Below the pieces are notes generated by a model. It worked only from the letters and a program-made list of their open reading frames with translations, was not told where the DNA came from and ran no database searches. A stretch of DNA of 64,000 nucleotides. Origin: Janthinobacterium psychrotolerans. Lineage in GTDB: Bacteria; Pseudomonadota; Gammaproteobacteria; Burkholderiales; Burkholderiaceae_D. The position numbers and the translations under genes were made by a program. The stretch spans positions 124,001-188,000 of the forward strand of contig NZ_LOCQ01000060.1 of the NCBI RefSeq assembly GCF_001677885.1, in the 5' to 3' direction. Below are positions 45,409-56,168 of this stretch, piece by piece. Position 1 is the stretch's first letter. Every line of letters starts with the position of its first letter.

Positions 45409-46701
45409 TCAGGGGTAGAAGATGGCGATATGGTAGCCCGATGCCGCAAGCTGGTCCAAGGTGAAATACAGTTTGATATTCTGTTCCGAGCGCGGCGCGA
45501 AGCCTTTGCTGGCATCGGTGCCCGCCGGCAGATAGTCGCGCGGCGCGACCACGCGGCGCAGCACGGGCTTGCCGTCGTCGTCATTCAGGATCAGCTCGAT
45601 GTTCGGCCAGGCCTGCGCGCTGCGGCCCAGGTTGCGCAACTGCGATACATAGGAAAAACGGTTCGGCGCCAGCGTCTGCAATTCACCCTGCTCGATGGCC
45701 AGCGCCTCGATCTGCGCCGGCAAATCGACCTGGCAGCCACTCACCGAACATAGCGCTGACAGGACTGGCTTAAACTGCGGAAACTGCGCCGCCAGCGGAT
45801 TGCGGAAGGTGGTCATTACTTGCAGCAGCAACAGCATCAGCAGGGCGATGGCGCCGGCCAGCATGGCCACGCGCAGCGCCTTGCCGCTCTGTTCGCGGCG
45901 CCGGCCCTGGGTGACAAAAGCCGGTTCTTCCACTGGCGGCAAGTCGTCCAGCACATGCAGTTCGGCCGCCGGCGGCTCGCTGCCTGCCGGCAGGTCGAAG
46001 GAATGATCGCTCAGCGTGGGTTCCTGGCGCGCGCTTGCGGCAGCCGGCCGCGCCGGTTTGTCCAGGTTGACCTGATAGGGTGCGTTGTCGGTTTCTTGCG
46101 CCGACGCCTCTGCCTGGAACTTCGGCTCGCGCCGGCTGTCGCGCAAATAGGTGACAAAGGCCGGCGGCTCGTCGGTTTCGCGGCGGCGGAACGGCGCCAT
46201 CGGTGCCGGCGGCACCGCCATCACCGGGGCCGGGAGCGGCCCGGGCTCGGCTTCAGACGCGGGTTCGGCTGCAGGTTCGGGCGCCTGGCCGATATCGAGG
46301 TCGAGCTCGATCGCTTCCTCGCTATCGCGCGCCTTGTCCTCGCCGGCTTTCAGTTGCGCCGTTTCAGGCAGGATGCCGAACGGGTCGAACGAGGTGTCGA
46401 AGTCGAGCGTATAGACCGGCTCTGTGTCGTCGCTGACGTCGGGTGGGCTGTCTTCGGGGATATCGAGCGCCAGCACGGGCGGCAACGATGGGCTTGCGGG
46501 CAGCGGTGCGGTGACCGCAGCCGGGGCAGGGACAGGATGGGGCGATGGCAACAATGCCGCGCTTGGGTCGACCAGCGCGGCATTGCCATCAAACACTTCC
46601 TTGCAGGTGCCACAGCGTACGATGCCCCCACGTAATTTCAACTGGTCAGCGGCGACCCGAAATATCGTGTTGCAGTGGGGGCATTTGGTGGCGAGAGCCA
46701 T
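45409..46701 (-). CDS. Zinc-ribbon and DUF3426 domain membrane protein
   Basis: A 430-residue protein. The N-terminus has an MJ0042-type zinc finger (CPHC at 8-11, CGTC at 31-34), followed by about 220 acidic and proline-rich disordered residues, one membrane helix (about 265-290, VAMLAGAIALLMLLLLQVMTTF) and a C-terminal periplasmic DUF3426 domain. Role unknown. It lies 8 bases after prmA, an arrangement kept in many Betaproteobacteria. Confidence 0.88.
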   Translation of the reverse strand: MALATKCPHCNTIFRVAADQLKLRGGIVRCGTCKEVFDGNAALVDPSAALLPSPHPVPAPAAVTAPLPASPSLPPVLALDIPEDSPPDVSDDTEPVYTLDFDTSFDPFGILPETAQLKAGEDKARDSEEAIELDLDIGQAPEPAAEPASEAEPGPLPAPVMAVPPAPMAPFRRRETDEPPAFVTYLRDSRREPKFQAEASAQETDNAPYQVNLDKPARPAAASARQEPTLSDHSFDLPAGSEPPAAELHVLDDLPPVEEPAFVTQGRRREQSGKALRVAMLAGAIALLMLLLLQVMTTFRNPLAAQFPQFKPVLSALCSVSGCQVDLPAQIEALAIEQGELQTLAPNRFSYVSQLRNLGRSAQAWPNIELILNDDDGKPVLRRVVAPRDYLPAGTDASKGFAPRSEQNIKLYFTLDQLAASGYHIAIFYP

Positions 46702-46709
46702 TGCGGTGC

Positions 46710-47654
46710 TTACGCACCTTCCGCGCGTGGCGCAGGGGCGGCATCGGTGCCCAGGCGGCCGTGCAGGGCCACCCAGCCGTCTTGCTCAGCCCATACGCCG
46801 AGCTGGATGAACGGTGCGTAGGCGGCCGCCACTTCTTCCGCCTGGCGCGCCAGCACGCCCGACAAAATCAAGGCGCCACCGTCGGCGACACGGCTTGAGA
46901 GCATCGGCGCCATCAGTTTCAATGGGCTCGACAGGATATTGGCCACCACGATATCGAACCTGGCCGTGGCATGCGCCGAGGTGGCGAAGGTGTCTGGCAA
47001 AAAGTAGTCGATTTCGCACTGGTTGCGCTCGGCATTGTCGCGCGCCGATTCGATCGCCTGCGGATCGATATCGACACCGGCCACGCTCTGGGCGCCCAGT
47101 TTCCTGGCCACCATGGCCAGGATGCCGGAACCGCAACCATAGTCGAGCACGCTCTTGCCGGGCGCGGGATGGGCTTCCAGCCATTCCATGCACAGGCGCG
47201 TGGTCGGATGGCTGCCGGTGCCGAAGGCCAGGCCCGGGTCCAGCTCCAGGATCAGGCCGTCAGGGTCCGGTGCCTCGTGCCAGCTCGGCACGACCCAGAT
47301 ATTCTTGCCGATGTGAATCGGCGCGAACTGCGATTGCGTCAGGCGCACCCAGTCCTGCTCTTCGACCGGACGGGTGGTGAAGGCCGGCGCCGCAGCCATG
47401 CCGACCGCTTGCGCGGCGGCGGCCACGATGGCGGCCTGGTCGGCGTCGACATCGGTCAGCGCGACCACGCGGCTGCGCTCCCACGCCGCTTCCTTCGGTT
47501 CCATGCCGGGCTCGCCAAACAGCGGCTGCTCGGCGTCGGTACCTTCGTCGGCGTCTTCCACCGACACCGACAGGGCGCCCGCTTCCATCAAGGCGTCGGA
47601 CATGGCCTCGGCGTTGTCGCGCGCGATCTCGATGACGATTTCAGTCCAGCTCAT
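46710..47654 (-). CDS. prmA: Ribosomal protein L11 methyltransferase
   Basis: A 314-residue SAM-dependent enzyme that trimethylates ribosomal protein L11. The N-terminal substrate domain starts [11 protein letters not shown], and the catalytic domain has [21 protein letters not shown] loop [11 protein letters not shown] and [10 protein letters not shown]. It overlaps accC by 4 bp. Confidence 0.95.
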   Translation of the reverse strand: MSWTEIVIEIARDNAEAMSDALMEAGALSVSVEDADEGTDAEQPLFGEPGMEPKEAAWERSRVVALTDVDADQAAIVAAAAQAVGMAAAPAFTTRPVEEQDWVRLTQSQFAPIHIGKNIWVVPSWHEAPDPDGLILELDPGLAFGTGSHPTTRLCMEWLEAHPAPGKSVLDYGCGSGILAMVARKLGAQSVAGVDIDPQAIESARDNAERNQCEIDYFLPDTFATSAHATARFDIVVANILSSPLKLMAPMLSSRVADGGALILSGVLARQAEEVAAAYAPFIQLGVWAEQDGWVALHGRLGTDAAPAPRAEGA

Positions 47655-49066
47655 GCGCCCGCCTTGATTTCCGATTTCTTGGCAATGCTCGGGGTGTCGC
47701 CATGAATGTTCTTGCCCAGGTCCGGCATGTCGGCCAGCTTCTGTTCCAGGTAATGGATGTTGGTGCCGCCTTCGATGAAGCGCGCATCGATCATCAGTTC
47801 ACGGTGCAGGGCGATATTGGTGTTGATGCCTTCGACCACCATTTCGGACAGGGCGATCTGCATGCGGCGTATCGCCTGCTCGCGCGTGGCGCCGTAAGCG
47901 ATCACTTTGCCGATCATCGAGTCGTAGTGCGGCGGAACATAGTAGCCGGCGTAGGCGTGCGAATCGACGCGAATGCCGGGGCCGCCCGGTGCATGCCAGG
48001 AAACAATCTTGCCTGGCGATGGAGTGAATTTGAACGGATCTTCGGCATTGATGCGGCATTCGATGGCATGGCCCGACAGCAGCACGTCGCGCTGGCGGTA
48101 GCGCAGCTTTTCGCCGGCGGCGATGCGGATCTGTTCCTGCACGATATCGATGCCGGTGATCATCTCGGTGACCGGGTGTTCGACCTGCACGCGGGTGTTC
48201 ATTTCAATGAAATAGAACTCGCCGTTTTCGTACAGGAATTCAAACGTGCCGGCGCCGCGGTAGCCGATCTTGCGGCAGGCTTCGGCGCAACGGTCGCCGA
48301 TCTTTTCGATCAGTTTGCGCGGGATGCCCGGCGCCGGTGCTTCTTCGATCACCTTCTGGTGGCGGCGCTGCATCGAGCAGTCGCGCTCGCCGAGCCAGAC
48401 GGCGTTCTTGTGTTCGTCGGCGAGGATCTGGATTTCCACGTGGCGCGGATTTTCCAGGTACTTCTCCATATAGACTTCAGGGTTGCCGAAAGCGGTGCCC
48501 GCTTCGGTCTTGGTCATCGCCACGGCGTTGATCAGGGCCGCTTCGGTGTGCACCACGCGCATGCCGCGTCCGCCACCGCCGCCGGCCGCCTTGATGATGA
48601 CCGGGTAGCCGACCTTGCGCGCAATTTGCACGATCGCCTTCGGATCGTCCGGCAACGCGCCTTCCGAGCCCGGCACGCACGGCACGCCGGCCTTGATCAT
48701 GGTCTGCTTGGCGGAGACTTTGTCGCCCATCAGGCGGATCGATTCGGAACGGGGGCCGATAAAGACGAAGCCCGATTTTTCGACACGTTCGGCGAAGTCG
48801 GCGTTTTCCGACAGGAAGCCGTAGCCAGGGTGGATCGCTTGCGCGTCCGTCACTTCAGCGGCGCTGATAATGGCTGGCATGTTCAGGTAGCTCAGGGCCG
48901 ACTGTGCCGGCCCGATGCAAACGGATTCGTCGGCCAGCTTGACGTATTTCGCGTCCTTGTCGGCTTCAGAGTGGACTACAACCGTTTTGATGCCCATTTC
49001 GCGGCAGGCGCGCTGAATACGGAGGGCGATTTCACCACGGTTGGCAATCAGGATTTTTTCAAACAT
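47651..49066 (-). CDS. accC: Biotin carboxylase subunit of acetyl-CoA carboxylase
   Basis: A 471-residue ATP-grasp enzyme that carboxylates biotin on AccB using bicarbonate. Start [20 protein letters not shown], glycine-rich ATP loop [11 protein letters not shown] (about 159-169) and [20 protein letters not shown] with metal ligands. I used the ATG that matches the family start. The longer frame adds 24 unrelated residues. Confidence 0.97.
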   Translation of the reverse strand: MFEKILIANRGEIALRIQRACREMGIKTVVVHSEADKDAKYVKLADESVCIGPAQSALSYLNMPAIISAAEVTDAQAIHPGYGFLSENADFAERVEKSGFVFIGPRSESIRLMGDKVSAKQTMIKAGVPCVPGSEGALPDDPKAIVQIARKVGYPVIIKAAGGGGGRGMRVVHTEAALINAVAMTKTEAGTAFGNPEVYMEKYLENPRHVEIQILADEHKNAVWLGERDCSMQRRHQKVIEEAPAPGIPRKLIEKIGDRCAEACRKIGYRGAGTFEFLYENGEFYFIEMNTRVQVEHPVTEMITGIDIVQEQIRIAAGEKLRYRQRDVLLSGHAIECRINAEDPFKFTPSPGKIVSWHAPGGPGIRVDSHAYAGYYVPPHYDSMIGKVIAYGATREQAIRRMQIALSEMVVEGINTNIALHRELMIDARFIEGGTNIHYLEQKLADMPDLGKNIHGDTPSIAKKSEIKAGA

Positions 49067-49168
49067 GGTAGGTTCGCGTATGTCTGTGAGAGCCGGCGAG
49101 CCGGCGGAACAACAAGTGTGAGGGGCGTTAAACTGCAAACGGCCGTTGCCGGCCGTGTGGACAGGGTA

Positions 49169-49633
49169 TCAGCCGATCACGAACAGGGGTTGGCCGAATT
49201 CGACCGGCTGGCCGTTTTCCACCAGGATCTGGGTGACGACGCCGGCTTTGTCGGTGTCGATTTCATTGAGCAGTTTCATCGCTTCGATGATGCACAGGGT
49301 GTCGCCTTCCTTGACGGTGGAACCGACTTCGACGTACGCGGCGCTGCCGGGAGCGGAGGAACGGTAGAAGGTGCCGACCATCGGCGACTTGACCACGTAG
49401 CCGGTCGGCTCGGCGGCCACGGCGACGGGCGCTGCGGCCGGCGCAGGGGCTGCCTGCGGCGCGGCCTGGTAAGGGGCTTGCATGCCTTGCGGCTGCATCA
49501 TGACCATCTGGTTTTGCGGCATGGCCGACGATTTGACGATGCGAACCTTGCTTTCGCCTTCGGTCACTTCCAGCTCTGCGATATCCGATTCGGCGACCAG
49601 GTCGATCAAGGTCTTGAGTTTTCGTAGATCCAT
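49169..49633 (-). CDS. accB: Biotin carboxyl carrier protein of acetyl-CoA carboxylase
   Basis: A 154-residue protein with N-terminal [23 protein letters not shown], an Ala/Pro linker (about 50-75) and the biotinyl domain with the modified Lys in [11 protein letters not shown]. First committed step of fatty acid synthesis, together with accC 100 bases downstream. Confidence 0.97.
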   Translation of the reverse strand: MDLRKLKTLIDLVAESDIAELEVTEGESKVRIVKSSAMPQNQMVMMQPQGMQAPYQAAPQAAPAPAAAPVAVAAEPTGYVVKSPMVGTFYRSSAPGSAAYVEVGSTVKEGDTLCIIEAMKLLNEIDTDKAGVVTQILVENGQPVEFGQPLFVIG

Positions 49634-49724
49634 GTGAAACCCCTAGGAATGTAATTTGTTTTGTAAGTGATGCGGTGCGGTCGAAAAACCCGTCGCCGCG
49701 CTAATTGCGTGCAGATCGCGTAGA

Positions 49725-50162
49725 TTAACGTTTTTTAAGTGCAAAGTCGATGGCAAACCGATATCCATCGATACCCAGTCCGCAGATCGTTCCCAGCGCG
49801 ATCGCGCTCAGGAATGAGTGATGACGAAACGTTTCACGTTGGTAAATATTCGAGATATGAACTTCCACGAACGGAATGGCCACTCCCGCCAGCGCGTCGC
49901 GCAAGGCCACGCTGGTATGGGTCAGGCCACCCGGATTGATGATGATCGCATCGACGCCTTCCGTTCGCGCGGCGTGGATGCGGTCGATCAGCGCACCTTC
50001 ATGGTTACTCTGGAAGCATACCAGATCGGCGCCGGCCGCCAGGGCTTGCGCCATCGCCGCCTGCTCGATATCGGCCAAGGTGCTGGCGCCGTAGACCTCA
50101 GGCTCGCGCATCCCCAGCAAATTCAGGTTGGGGCCGTTGAGCAGAAGGAGGTTTTTTGCCAT
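49725..50162 (-). CDS. aroQ: Type II 3-dehydroquinate dehydratase
   Basis: A 145-residue shikimate-pathway enzyme with [15 protein letters not shown] (catalytic Tyr region, residues 10-24), [17 protein letters not shown] and [17 protein letters not shown]. Length typical. Conserved aroQ-accB-accC order. Confidence 0.97.
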   Translation of the reverse strand: MAKNLLLLNGPNLNLLGMREPEVYGASTLADIEQAAMAQALAAGADLVCFQSNHEGALIDRIHAARTEGVDAIIINPGGLTHTSVALRDALAGVAIPFVEVHISNIYQRETFRHHSFLSAIALGTICGLGIDGYRFAIDFALKKR

Positions 50163-50245
50163 GTATGGAAGACCGTTTTAGCGAAAGTTCCGCATTTTGC
50201 CGCCAAAGATACGCATTGGCAAGAGAAAAAAGCACGCTGTCGAAT

Positions 50246-50797
50246 TTACAATTTGGCCAGGTCGGCGCGCAATTGATCGAATTTCAGGCGGCCCAGATAG
50301 GTCTTCTTGACTTCGCCATCGGCGCCGATCAGCACGGTAAACGGCAAGCCGCCCGTGGCATTGCCGAAATGACGCGACAGGTCGGTGCCGCTCATGCCCG
50401 ACACATACACCGGGTAGGCGATCTTGACCTTCTCGGCGAAGGTGGCGATATTGCTGGCCGAATCGATGCCGATGCCAATGATCTGCAGGTTTTTGCCGGC
50501 AAATTCACCCTGCACCTCGGACAGTTCCGGCATTTCCTGCACGCACGGCGGACACCAGGGCGCCCAGAAGTTCACCAGCAGGTTCTTGCCTTTCCATTGC
50601 GACAAAGCTTGCGTGGCGCCGGCCGCATCCGGCAGCGACAGCGCATACAGTTCGGTGACAGGACCGCTGGCGCCGGGCGCGACGGTGGTGGTCACGGGCG
50701 CGGCCGCTTCCTTGTTCTTGCTGAGGCCCACGTAAGCGCCCATGGCGCCGAACAGCAGGGCGACGATGGCGCAGGCAATAATATTCTTCTTGGTCAT
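50246..50797 (-). CDS. TlpA-like membrane-anchored thioredoxin
   Basis: A 183-residue protein with an N-terminal membrane anchor (residues 5-24) and a periplasmic thioredoxin fold with active site WCPPC in VNFWAPWCPPCVQEMPELS, plus cis-Pro in GGLPFTVLI. It probably reduces disulfides in the periplasm, for example in cytochrome c maturation. Confidence 0.92.
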   Translation of the reverse strand: MTKKNIIACAIVALLFGAMGAYVGLSKNKEAAAPVTTTVAPGASGPVTELYALSLPDAAGATQALSQWKGKNLLVNFWAPWCPPCVQEMPELSEVQGEFAGKNLQIIGIGIDSASNIATFAEKVKIAYPVYVSGMSGTDLSRHFGNATGGLPFTVLIGADGEVKKTYLGRLKFDQLRADLAKL

Positions 50798-50818
50798 ATT
50801 GATTTGTATAAAGGGTTT

Positions 50819-51442
50819 TTATGTTTCTGGCTGGGACAGACTCAGCAAGGTGCGCAGGCCGGCGATATCGGTGCGCAGCACCTTGCCATCGGACTTGGAC
50901 TTGAGCGCGCCGCGCATGTCGTCGAGTTCATACAGGGCCGCATGCACGCCTTCATTTTTCCACAGGAAACTGGCGGTCTCGACAGCATCATAACGCGGCC
51001 CCTTGAAATGCGGTGTTTCCGACATGTCCAGCACCACGTTTTTATTGAGCAGGAAGATGTGGATATCCTTGGCGCTCTCGGCAAACAGCTGCAGATAGAT
51101 TTCATCGTGCGGGCCGGCCGTGCCGTTGAACACCGGGCCGCTCAGCAGCGGATGAAATTGTTGCAACGCTTCCATGACCTGCAGCGCGATGGTGCGTAAC
51201 TGGAACAATCGTGCCGGCTGGCTGTCGGCCAGGAACAGCGCATTGTACAGGCGCAATTGTTCCTCGATCAGCTCGTTATCGGGCAGCACCTGGGCGCTGC
51301 CCGGCGCGTCGCCAAGGATTTGCCGCGCCGCCTTGCGCTTGGCGCTGCCGTAGTCGGCGCCGTCCTGCGCCACCAGGCGGGCGGCGGCGGCGGCAATTTC
51401 CAGCCGTAGTTGCCGGTTGTCATCAAAAGCATCGGTCGTCAT
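50819..51442 (-). CDS. Conserved protein of unknown function divergent from mpl
   Basis: A 207-residue soluble protein. It contains ARQILGDAPGSAQVLPDNELIEEQLRLY (partly, near residues 38-65) and ends with an Asp/Leu-rich part. I recognise it only as the conserved gene commonly found opposite mpl in Burkholderiales. A nucleotidyltransferase-like fold has been suggested by its general look, not by a motif. The start was chosen at MTTDAF. Confidence 0.75.
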   Translation of the reverse strand: MTTDAFDDNRQLRLEIAAAAARLVAQDGADYGSAKRKAARQILGDAPGSAQVLPDNELIEEQLRLYNALFLADSQPARLFQLRTIALQVMEALQQFHPLLSGPVFNGTAGPHDEIYLQLFAESAKDIHIFLLNKNVVLDMSETPHFKGPRYDAVETASFLWKNEGVHAALYELDDMRGALKSKSDGKVLRTDIAGLRTLLSLSQPET

Positions 51443-51554
51443 TCCCCGATCATACTCTGAAGCGGAAAAAACCATGGCGTCGGTTAAAATCCCATACTTG
51501 ACCTTCGTTCCTTACATTAACAAGCACGCCTTGCGCGTCTTACGCACTGATCAC

Positions 51555-52931
51555 ATGCATATTCATATCCTCGGCATTTGCGGTACCTTCATGGGCGGCC
51601 TGGCTGTCCTGGCCAAGGAAGCCGGCCATAAAGTTACCGGCTGCGACGCCAACGTCTACCCACCGATGAGCACCCAGCTGGAAGCGCAGGGTATCGAACT
51701 GATCCAGGGTTTCGATCCGAAGCAGACCGAGCTGAACCCGGATTTATATGTGATCGGCAACGTGGTGTCGCGCGGCAATCCGCTGGTCGAGGAAATCCTC
51801 AACCGCAGCCTGCCCTATGTCTCCGGTCCGCAATGGATAGGCGAACATATCCTGCGCAATAAATGGGTGCTGGCCGTGGCCGGCACGCACGGCAAGACGA
51901 CCACCTCGGCCATGCTGGCATGGATACTGGAAGACGCCGGCTACGCGCCGGGCTTTCTGATCGGCGGCGTGCCGATGAACTTTGGTATCTCCGCGCGCCT
52001 GTCGGGCACGATCGACGGCAAGAGCGCCGAGTCGGACTTTTTTGTGATCGAAGCCGATGAGTACGATACGGCGTTTTTCGACAAGCGCAGCAAGTTCGTC
52101 CATTACCACGCGAAAACCGCCGTGATGAACAACCTCGAATACGATCATGCCGACATCTTCCCCGATCTGCATGCGATCGAAACCCAATTTCACCATCTGG
52201 TGCGCACCGTGCCCGGCATCGGCCGCCTGATCGTCAATGGCGATGAAGCGTCCCTGCAGCGCGTGCTGGCGCGCGGCTGCTGGAGCGAACAGGAAAGTTT
52301 TGGCCAGGATGCCGATTGGCAGTTGACCGAACAGGACAACGGCAGCTTCGACGTGTTGTTCAAGGGCAAGCATGAAGGCCATGTGGCGTGGTCGCTCACA
52401 GGCAAGCACAACCGCAGCAATGCGCTGGCGGCGATTGCTTGCGCGCGCCATGTGGGCGTGCCGATCGCCCAGGCCTGCGTCTCGCTGGCCACCTTTGACA
52501 GCGTCAAGCGGCGCATGGAAGTGCGCGGCGTGGTCGACAATATTACCGTGTATGACGATTTCGCCCACCATCCGACGGCGATCGCCACCACGGTCGGCGG
52601 GCTGCGCCAGAAGATAGGAAAAAGCGGCCGCATCCTGGCCGTGCTGGAGCCGCGTTCGAACACCATGAAGCTGGGCGCCATGAAAGATGCCTTGCCTGGC
52701 AGCCTCAAGGATGCCGACCTGGTGTTCGGCTTTGGCAGCCGGCAGGCGCTGGGCTGGAGCCTGGGCGACGCGCTGGCGCCGCTGGGCAAGATCGCCAGCG
52801 CCTATGAAGAGATCGATGCGCTGGTGGCGGCCGTGGCGGCAGCGGCGCGCCCCGGCGACCAGATCATTGTGATGAGCAACGGCGGCTTTGGCGGCGTGCA
52901 CCAGAAGTTGCTGGAGGCCCTGGGCCGATGA
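51555..52931 (+). CDS. mpl: UDP-N-acetylmuramate:L-alanyl-gamma-D-glutamyl-meso-diaminopimelate ligase
   Basis: A 458-residue Mur-ligase that reuses murein tripeptide in cell-wall recycling. It starts MHIHILGICGTFMGGLAVLA, the Mpl form of the N-terminal loop. ATP loop GTHGKTTT is at 110-117, then EADEYDTAFFDKRSKFVHY and the C-terminal DDFAHHPTAI. The ATG is chosen by homology. The frame is open upstream but reads as the divergent promoter. It overlaps the next gene by 4 bp. Confidence 0.95.
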   Translation: MHIHILGICGTFMGGLAVLAKEAGHKVTGCDANVYPPMSTQLEAQGIELIQGFDPKQTELNPDLYVIGNVVSRGNPLVEEILNRSLPYVSGPQWIGEHILRNKWVLAVAGTHGKTTTSAMLAWILEDAGYAPGFLIGGVPMNFGISARLSGTIDGKSAESDFFVIEADEYDTAFFDKRSKFVHYHAKTAVMNNLEYDHADIFPDLHAIETQFHHLVRTVPGIGRLIVNGDEASLQRVLARGCWSEQESFGQDADWQLTEQDNGSFDVLFKGKHEGHVAWSLTGKHNRSNALAAIACARHVGVPIAQACVSLATFDSVKRRMEVRGVVDNITVYDDFAHHPTAIATTVGGLRQKIGKSGRILAVLEPRSNTMKLGAMKDALPGSLKDADLVFGFGSRQALGWSLGDALAPLGKIASAYEEIDALVAAVAAAARPGDQIIVMSNGGFGGVHQKLLEALGR

Positions 52932-53512
52932 TTTTGTACCTGCATGGATTTCGCTCGTCGCCGCTGTCGATGAAGTCGCGCCTGCTGGCCGCGCAGATGC
53001 AGGCGCTGGGCCGCAGCGACGAATGGCTGTGCCCGCAGCTGCCGGCCTCGCCGAAGCAGGCGATCGAGCTGGCGCTGTCGCTGGTCAAGGATGTGCCAGT
53101 CGAGGAGTTGACGATCATCGGTTCGTCGCTGGGCGGTTATTACGCCACCTGGCTGGCGGAACAGCTGGGCTGCCGCGCCGTGCTGCTCAATCCGGCCATC
53201 GTGCCGCTGCTGGACCTGGAGCAGCATGTGGGCGTGACGACGGCGTTTCATTCGGACGCACCGTTCGAATTCAGGCGCGCGCATATCGACGAGCTGCGCG
53301 CTTTTGCCGTGCCGGCGATTTCCCGGCCAGCGCGTTATTTTCTCATCGCCGCGACCGGCGACGAAGTGCTCGACTACCGCGACATGGTGGCGCATTATGC
53401 GGGGGCGCGGCAGACGGTTATCGACGGCAGCGACCACGGCATCAGTGAATTTGCCAACTACCTGGCGCCGGTCCTGCAATTTTGCGGCATCGACCCGAAA
53501 GCGGGCCGGTGA
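52928..53512 (+). CDS. YqiA/YcfP family esterase
   Basis: A 194-residue small alpha/beta hydrolase: MILYLHGFRSSPLS start, nucleophile GSSLGGYYATWLAEQ, acid in TGDEVLDYRD and His in DGSDHGISEF. E. coli YqiA hydrolyses short acyl esters, and the physiological substrate is unknown. It overlaps both neighbours by 4 bp. Confidence 0.9.
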   Translation: MILYLHGFRSSPLSMKSRLLAAQMQALGRSDEWLCPQLPASPKQAIELALSLVKDVPVEELTIIGSSLGGYYATWLAEQLGCRAVLLNPAIVPLLDLEQHVGVTTAFHSDAPFEFRRAHIDELRAFAVPAISRPARYFLIAATGDEVLDYRDMVAHYAGARQTVIDGSDHGISEFANYLAPVLQFCGIDPKAGR

Positions 53513-54114
53513 GGCCCGGCTCGCTGCGCCAGGCGCAATGGCATGCGCATGTCAACGCCGTCGATGCGCCACCGGCCTTGCGCCACTGGTTGACGGGCGG
53601 CGGTTCGCTGACAGCCAGGCTGAAGGCCCACAGCCGCGCGTTTCGCGTGCAATGTTTGCACCAAGAAACAGCGCGCTGCCTGACGGACGAGGCGGCCATT
53701 ATCGGTCTGCACCGCGCGGGCAGGGTGTGGGAACGCGACGTGCTGCTGCGCTGCGATCAACAGCCCGCCGTCTATGGCCACACGGTGGTGCCGATGCAGG
53801 CCACGGCCACCGACTGGCCACTGTTTTCCGGACTGGGCGAGCGCTCGCTGGGCACGACCCTGTTTGGCGACCGCATGGTGCGCCGCGGTGAACTTGAATT
53901 TGCGCGCCTGCGCGCTGGCCATCCGCTGGTACAGCGGGCGCAAGCGGCACTGGCGCTGGAAGGACGCGCCGCGCCCGGGCAAGCATTGTTCTTTGCGCGC
54001 CGCTGCCTGTACCAGCGCCATCGGGGCTTGCTGCTGGTGACGGAACTATTTCTGCCGGCGGTGCTGGAATTGGCGCCTGTCGTTGCAACTGAAACATTAA
54101 TCGATAAAGCATAA
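53509..54114 (+). CDS. ubiC: Chorismate pyruvate-lyase
   Basis: A 201-residue protein starting at GTG in the yqiA-like stop. UbiC makes 4-hydroxybenzoate from chorismate, the first step of ubiquinone synthesis. Visible are LRHWLTGGGSLTARLKAH, WERDVLLRCDQQPAVYGHTVVP, LGERSLGTTLFGD and the late RGLLLVTELFLPAVLE containing the catalytic Glu. Confidence 0.9.
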   Translation: MRPGSLRQAQWHAHVNAVDAPPALRHWLTGGGSLTARLKAHSRAFRVQCLHQETARCLTDEAAIIGLHRAGRVWERDVLLRCDQQPAVYGHTVVPMQATATDWPLFSGLGERSLGTTLFGDRMVRRGELEFARLRAGHPLVQRAQAALALEGRAAPGQALFFARRCLYQRHRGLLLVTELFLPAVLELAPVVATETLIDKA

Positions 54115-54116
54115 TA

Positions 54117-56168
54117 ATGAATCTATTTTTTGAAGAATCCGGCGATTTCAAGGTCGGCACGGTCCTGTCGCAGGCGGGCGAGGCGTACCAGGTTGAAATG
54201 GCCAGCGGCAAGCGCACCAAGGTCAAGGTAAAAGATGTGCTGCTGCAATATGAAAAGCCGGCGCCAGCCGAATTGCTGGAGCAGGCGAAAGGTGTTTCCG
54301 CCGAGATCGATCTCGATTTCCTGTGGGAAGTGGCGGGCGAAGAGGAGTTCGGCTTTGCCGAGCTGGGCGCCGAGTATTTCGGCCATGCCCCATTGCCGTT
54401 CGAGGCGGCCGGCCTGATATTGTCGCTGCATACCGCGCCCGTGTATTTCTACAAGAAGGGCCGTGGCCGCTACAAGGCCGCGCCAGAGGCGTCGCTGAAG
54501 GCTGCCTTGGCCGGCATCGAAAAGAAAAAGCAGCAGGCGCTGGTGCAGGCCGGCTATGTCGACGAGCTCAGGCAAAACCGCTTGCCGGCCGCCATGCAGC
54601 CGATGGTGCTGCAACTGCTGTTCAAGCCCGACAAGAACACCATCGAATACAAGGCGCTGGAAGCGGCCTGCACTGAACTGCACACGAGTGCGCCGCGGCT
54701 GATGCTGGCCACCGGCGGCGTCGCCACGCCGAAAGACCTGCATCTGTCGAAGTTCTTGTTTGAAAACTTCCCGAAAGGCGCCGGTTTCCCCAATGTGCCG
54801 GTGCCGTCCGTCACGGCCAGGCTGCCGGTGGCCGAGGTGGCGGCGTTTTCCATCGATGACGTGACCACCACCGAGATCGACGATGCGTTCTCGGTGCAGC
54901 CTTTGCCTGATGGCACCGTCAAGGTCGGCATCCATATCGCCGCGCCGGGCCTGGGTATCCGTCCCGACGACGCGATCGACAAGATGGCGCGCCAGCGCAT
55001 GTCGACCGTGTATATGCCGGGCGACAAGATCACCATGCTGCCCGACGAAATCGTCAACGCCTTTACGCTGGCCGAGGGCACGACCTGCCCGGCGCTGTCG
55101 CTGTACGCCACCCTGGACCCGAAAGCCGACTGGGCCGTGATCAGCACGGACACCCGCGCCGAAATGGTGCCTATCGCCAGCAACCTGCGCCACAACCAGC
55201 TCGACGACGTGGTCAACGAGGAAACCCTGGCCAGCGGCGAGGGCGAGTATCCGCACAAGGCCGACTTTGCCGTGCTGTGGCAGTGGGCCCAGCAGCTGGA
55301 ACAGGGCCGCATGAAAAAGCGCGAAGGGTTTGGCCTGAAACCCGAACAGAACAACCGCGTCGATTTCAATTTCTATGTGGAAAACGATATCGTCAGCGTG
55401 GTGCGCCGCAAGCGTGGCGCGCCGCTCGACAAGATCGTTGCCGAACTGATGATCTTTGCCAACAGTACCTGGGGCAAGATGCTGCATGACCATGGCGTGC
55501 CAGGCATCTACCGCAGCCAGGGCGGCGGTACCGGCAATGGCTGGGCGGCAAAGATGCAGGTGCGCATGGTCACCCATGCCGCGCCACACCAGGGCCTGGG
55601 CGTCGATCAATACGCGTGGAGCACGTCGCCGCTGCGCCGCTACACCGACCTGGTCAATCAATGGCAGATCATTGCCTGCGCCGAGCATGGCGTCACCGCC
55701 CCGCTGGTCGCGCCGTTCAAGCCGCGCGACGCCAATCTGTTCGCCATCGTTTCTGCCTTTGACGCGGCCTACGCGGCCTATGGCGACTTCCAGTCGAACA
55801 TGGAACGCTACTGGTGCTTGCGCTGGCTGGCGCAGGAAGACGCGCGCCAGGTCGACGCGGTGGTGCTGAAAGACGAGATCCTGCGCCTGGTCGACATTCC
55901 GCTGGTGATCAAGCTGCCGGGCATGCCGGCCGTGGCGCGCGGCGCGCAGGTCAAGCTGGACCTGCTGCGCTGGGATGAAGTCGATCTGAGCATCGAAGCG
56001 CGCCTGCTGGAAATTGCCGCCGCGCCTGACGACGCGGCCGGCCAGGACTATGAGGAAGAGGAGGGCGCCGATGCCGTTGCCGAGGGGGATGCTGTCGAGC
56101 CTGCCAACCCTGCGGCCGAGGTGGAAATGGCCGAAGTGACGGCGGAAACGTCGGACGTGGCAAAATAA
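54117..56168 (+). CDS. RNB domain exoribonuclease (RNase II-like)
   Basis: A 683-residue protein. The RNB catalytic domain (about 240-550) contains FSIDDVTTTEIDDAFSV with the metal-binding aspartates, and STSPLRRYTDLVNQWQI with the RNA-contact arginines. Residues 1-60 look like a small beta-barrel RNA-binding part. An S1-like domain follows the catalytic part and the tail after 640 is acidic. It should degrade RNA 3' to 5'. The gene shares this place with ubiC, tonB and aroE in related genomes. Confidence 0.92.
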   Translation: MNLFFEESGDFKVGTVLSQAGEAYQVEMASGKRTKVKVKDVLLQYEKPAPAELLEQAKGVSAEIDLDFLWEVAGEEEFGFAELGAEYFGHAPLPFEAAGLILSLHTAPVYFYKKGRGRYKAAPEASLKAALAGIEKKKQQALVQAGYVDELRQNRLPAAMQPMVLQLLFKPDKNTIEYKALEAACTELHTSAPRLMLATGGVATPKDLHLSKFLFENFPKGAGFPNVPVPSVTARLPVAEVAAFSIDDVTTTEIDDAFSVQPLPDGTVKVGIHIAAPGLGIRPDDAIDKMARQRMSTVYMPGDKITMLPDEIVNAFTLAEGTTCPALSLYATLDPKADWAVISTDTRAEMVPIASNLRHNQLDDVVNEETLASGEGEYPHKADFAVLWQWAQQLEQGRMKKREGFGLKPEQNNRVDFNFYVENDIVSVVRRKRGAPLDKIVAELMIFANSTWGKMLHDHGVPGIYRSQGGGTGNGWAAKMQVRMVTHAAPHQGLGVDQYAWSTSPLRRYTDLVNQWQIIACAEHGVTAPLVAPFKPRDANLFAIVSAFDAAYAAYGDFQSNMERYWCLRWLAQEDARQVDAVVLKDEILRLVDIPLVIKLPGMPAVARGAQVKLDLLRWDEVDLSIEARLLEIAAAPDDAAGQDYEEEEGADAVAEGDAVEPANPAAEVEMAEVTAETSDVAK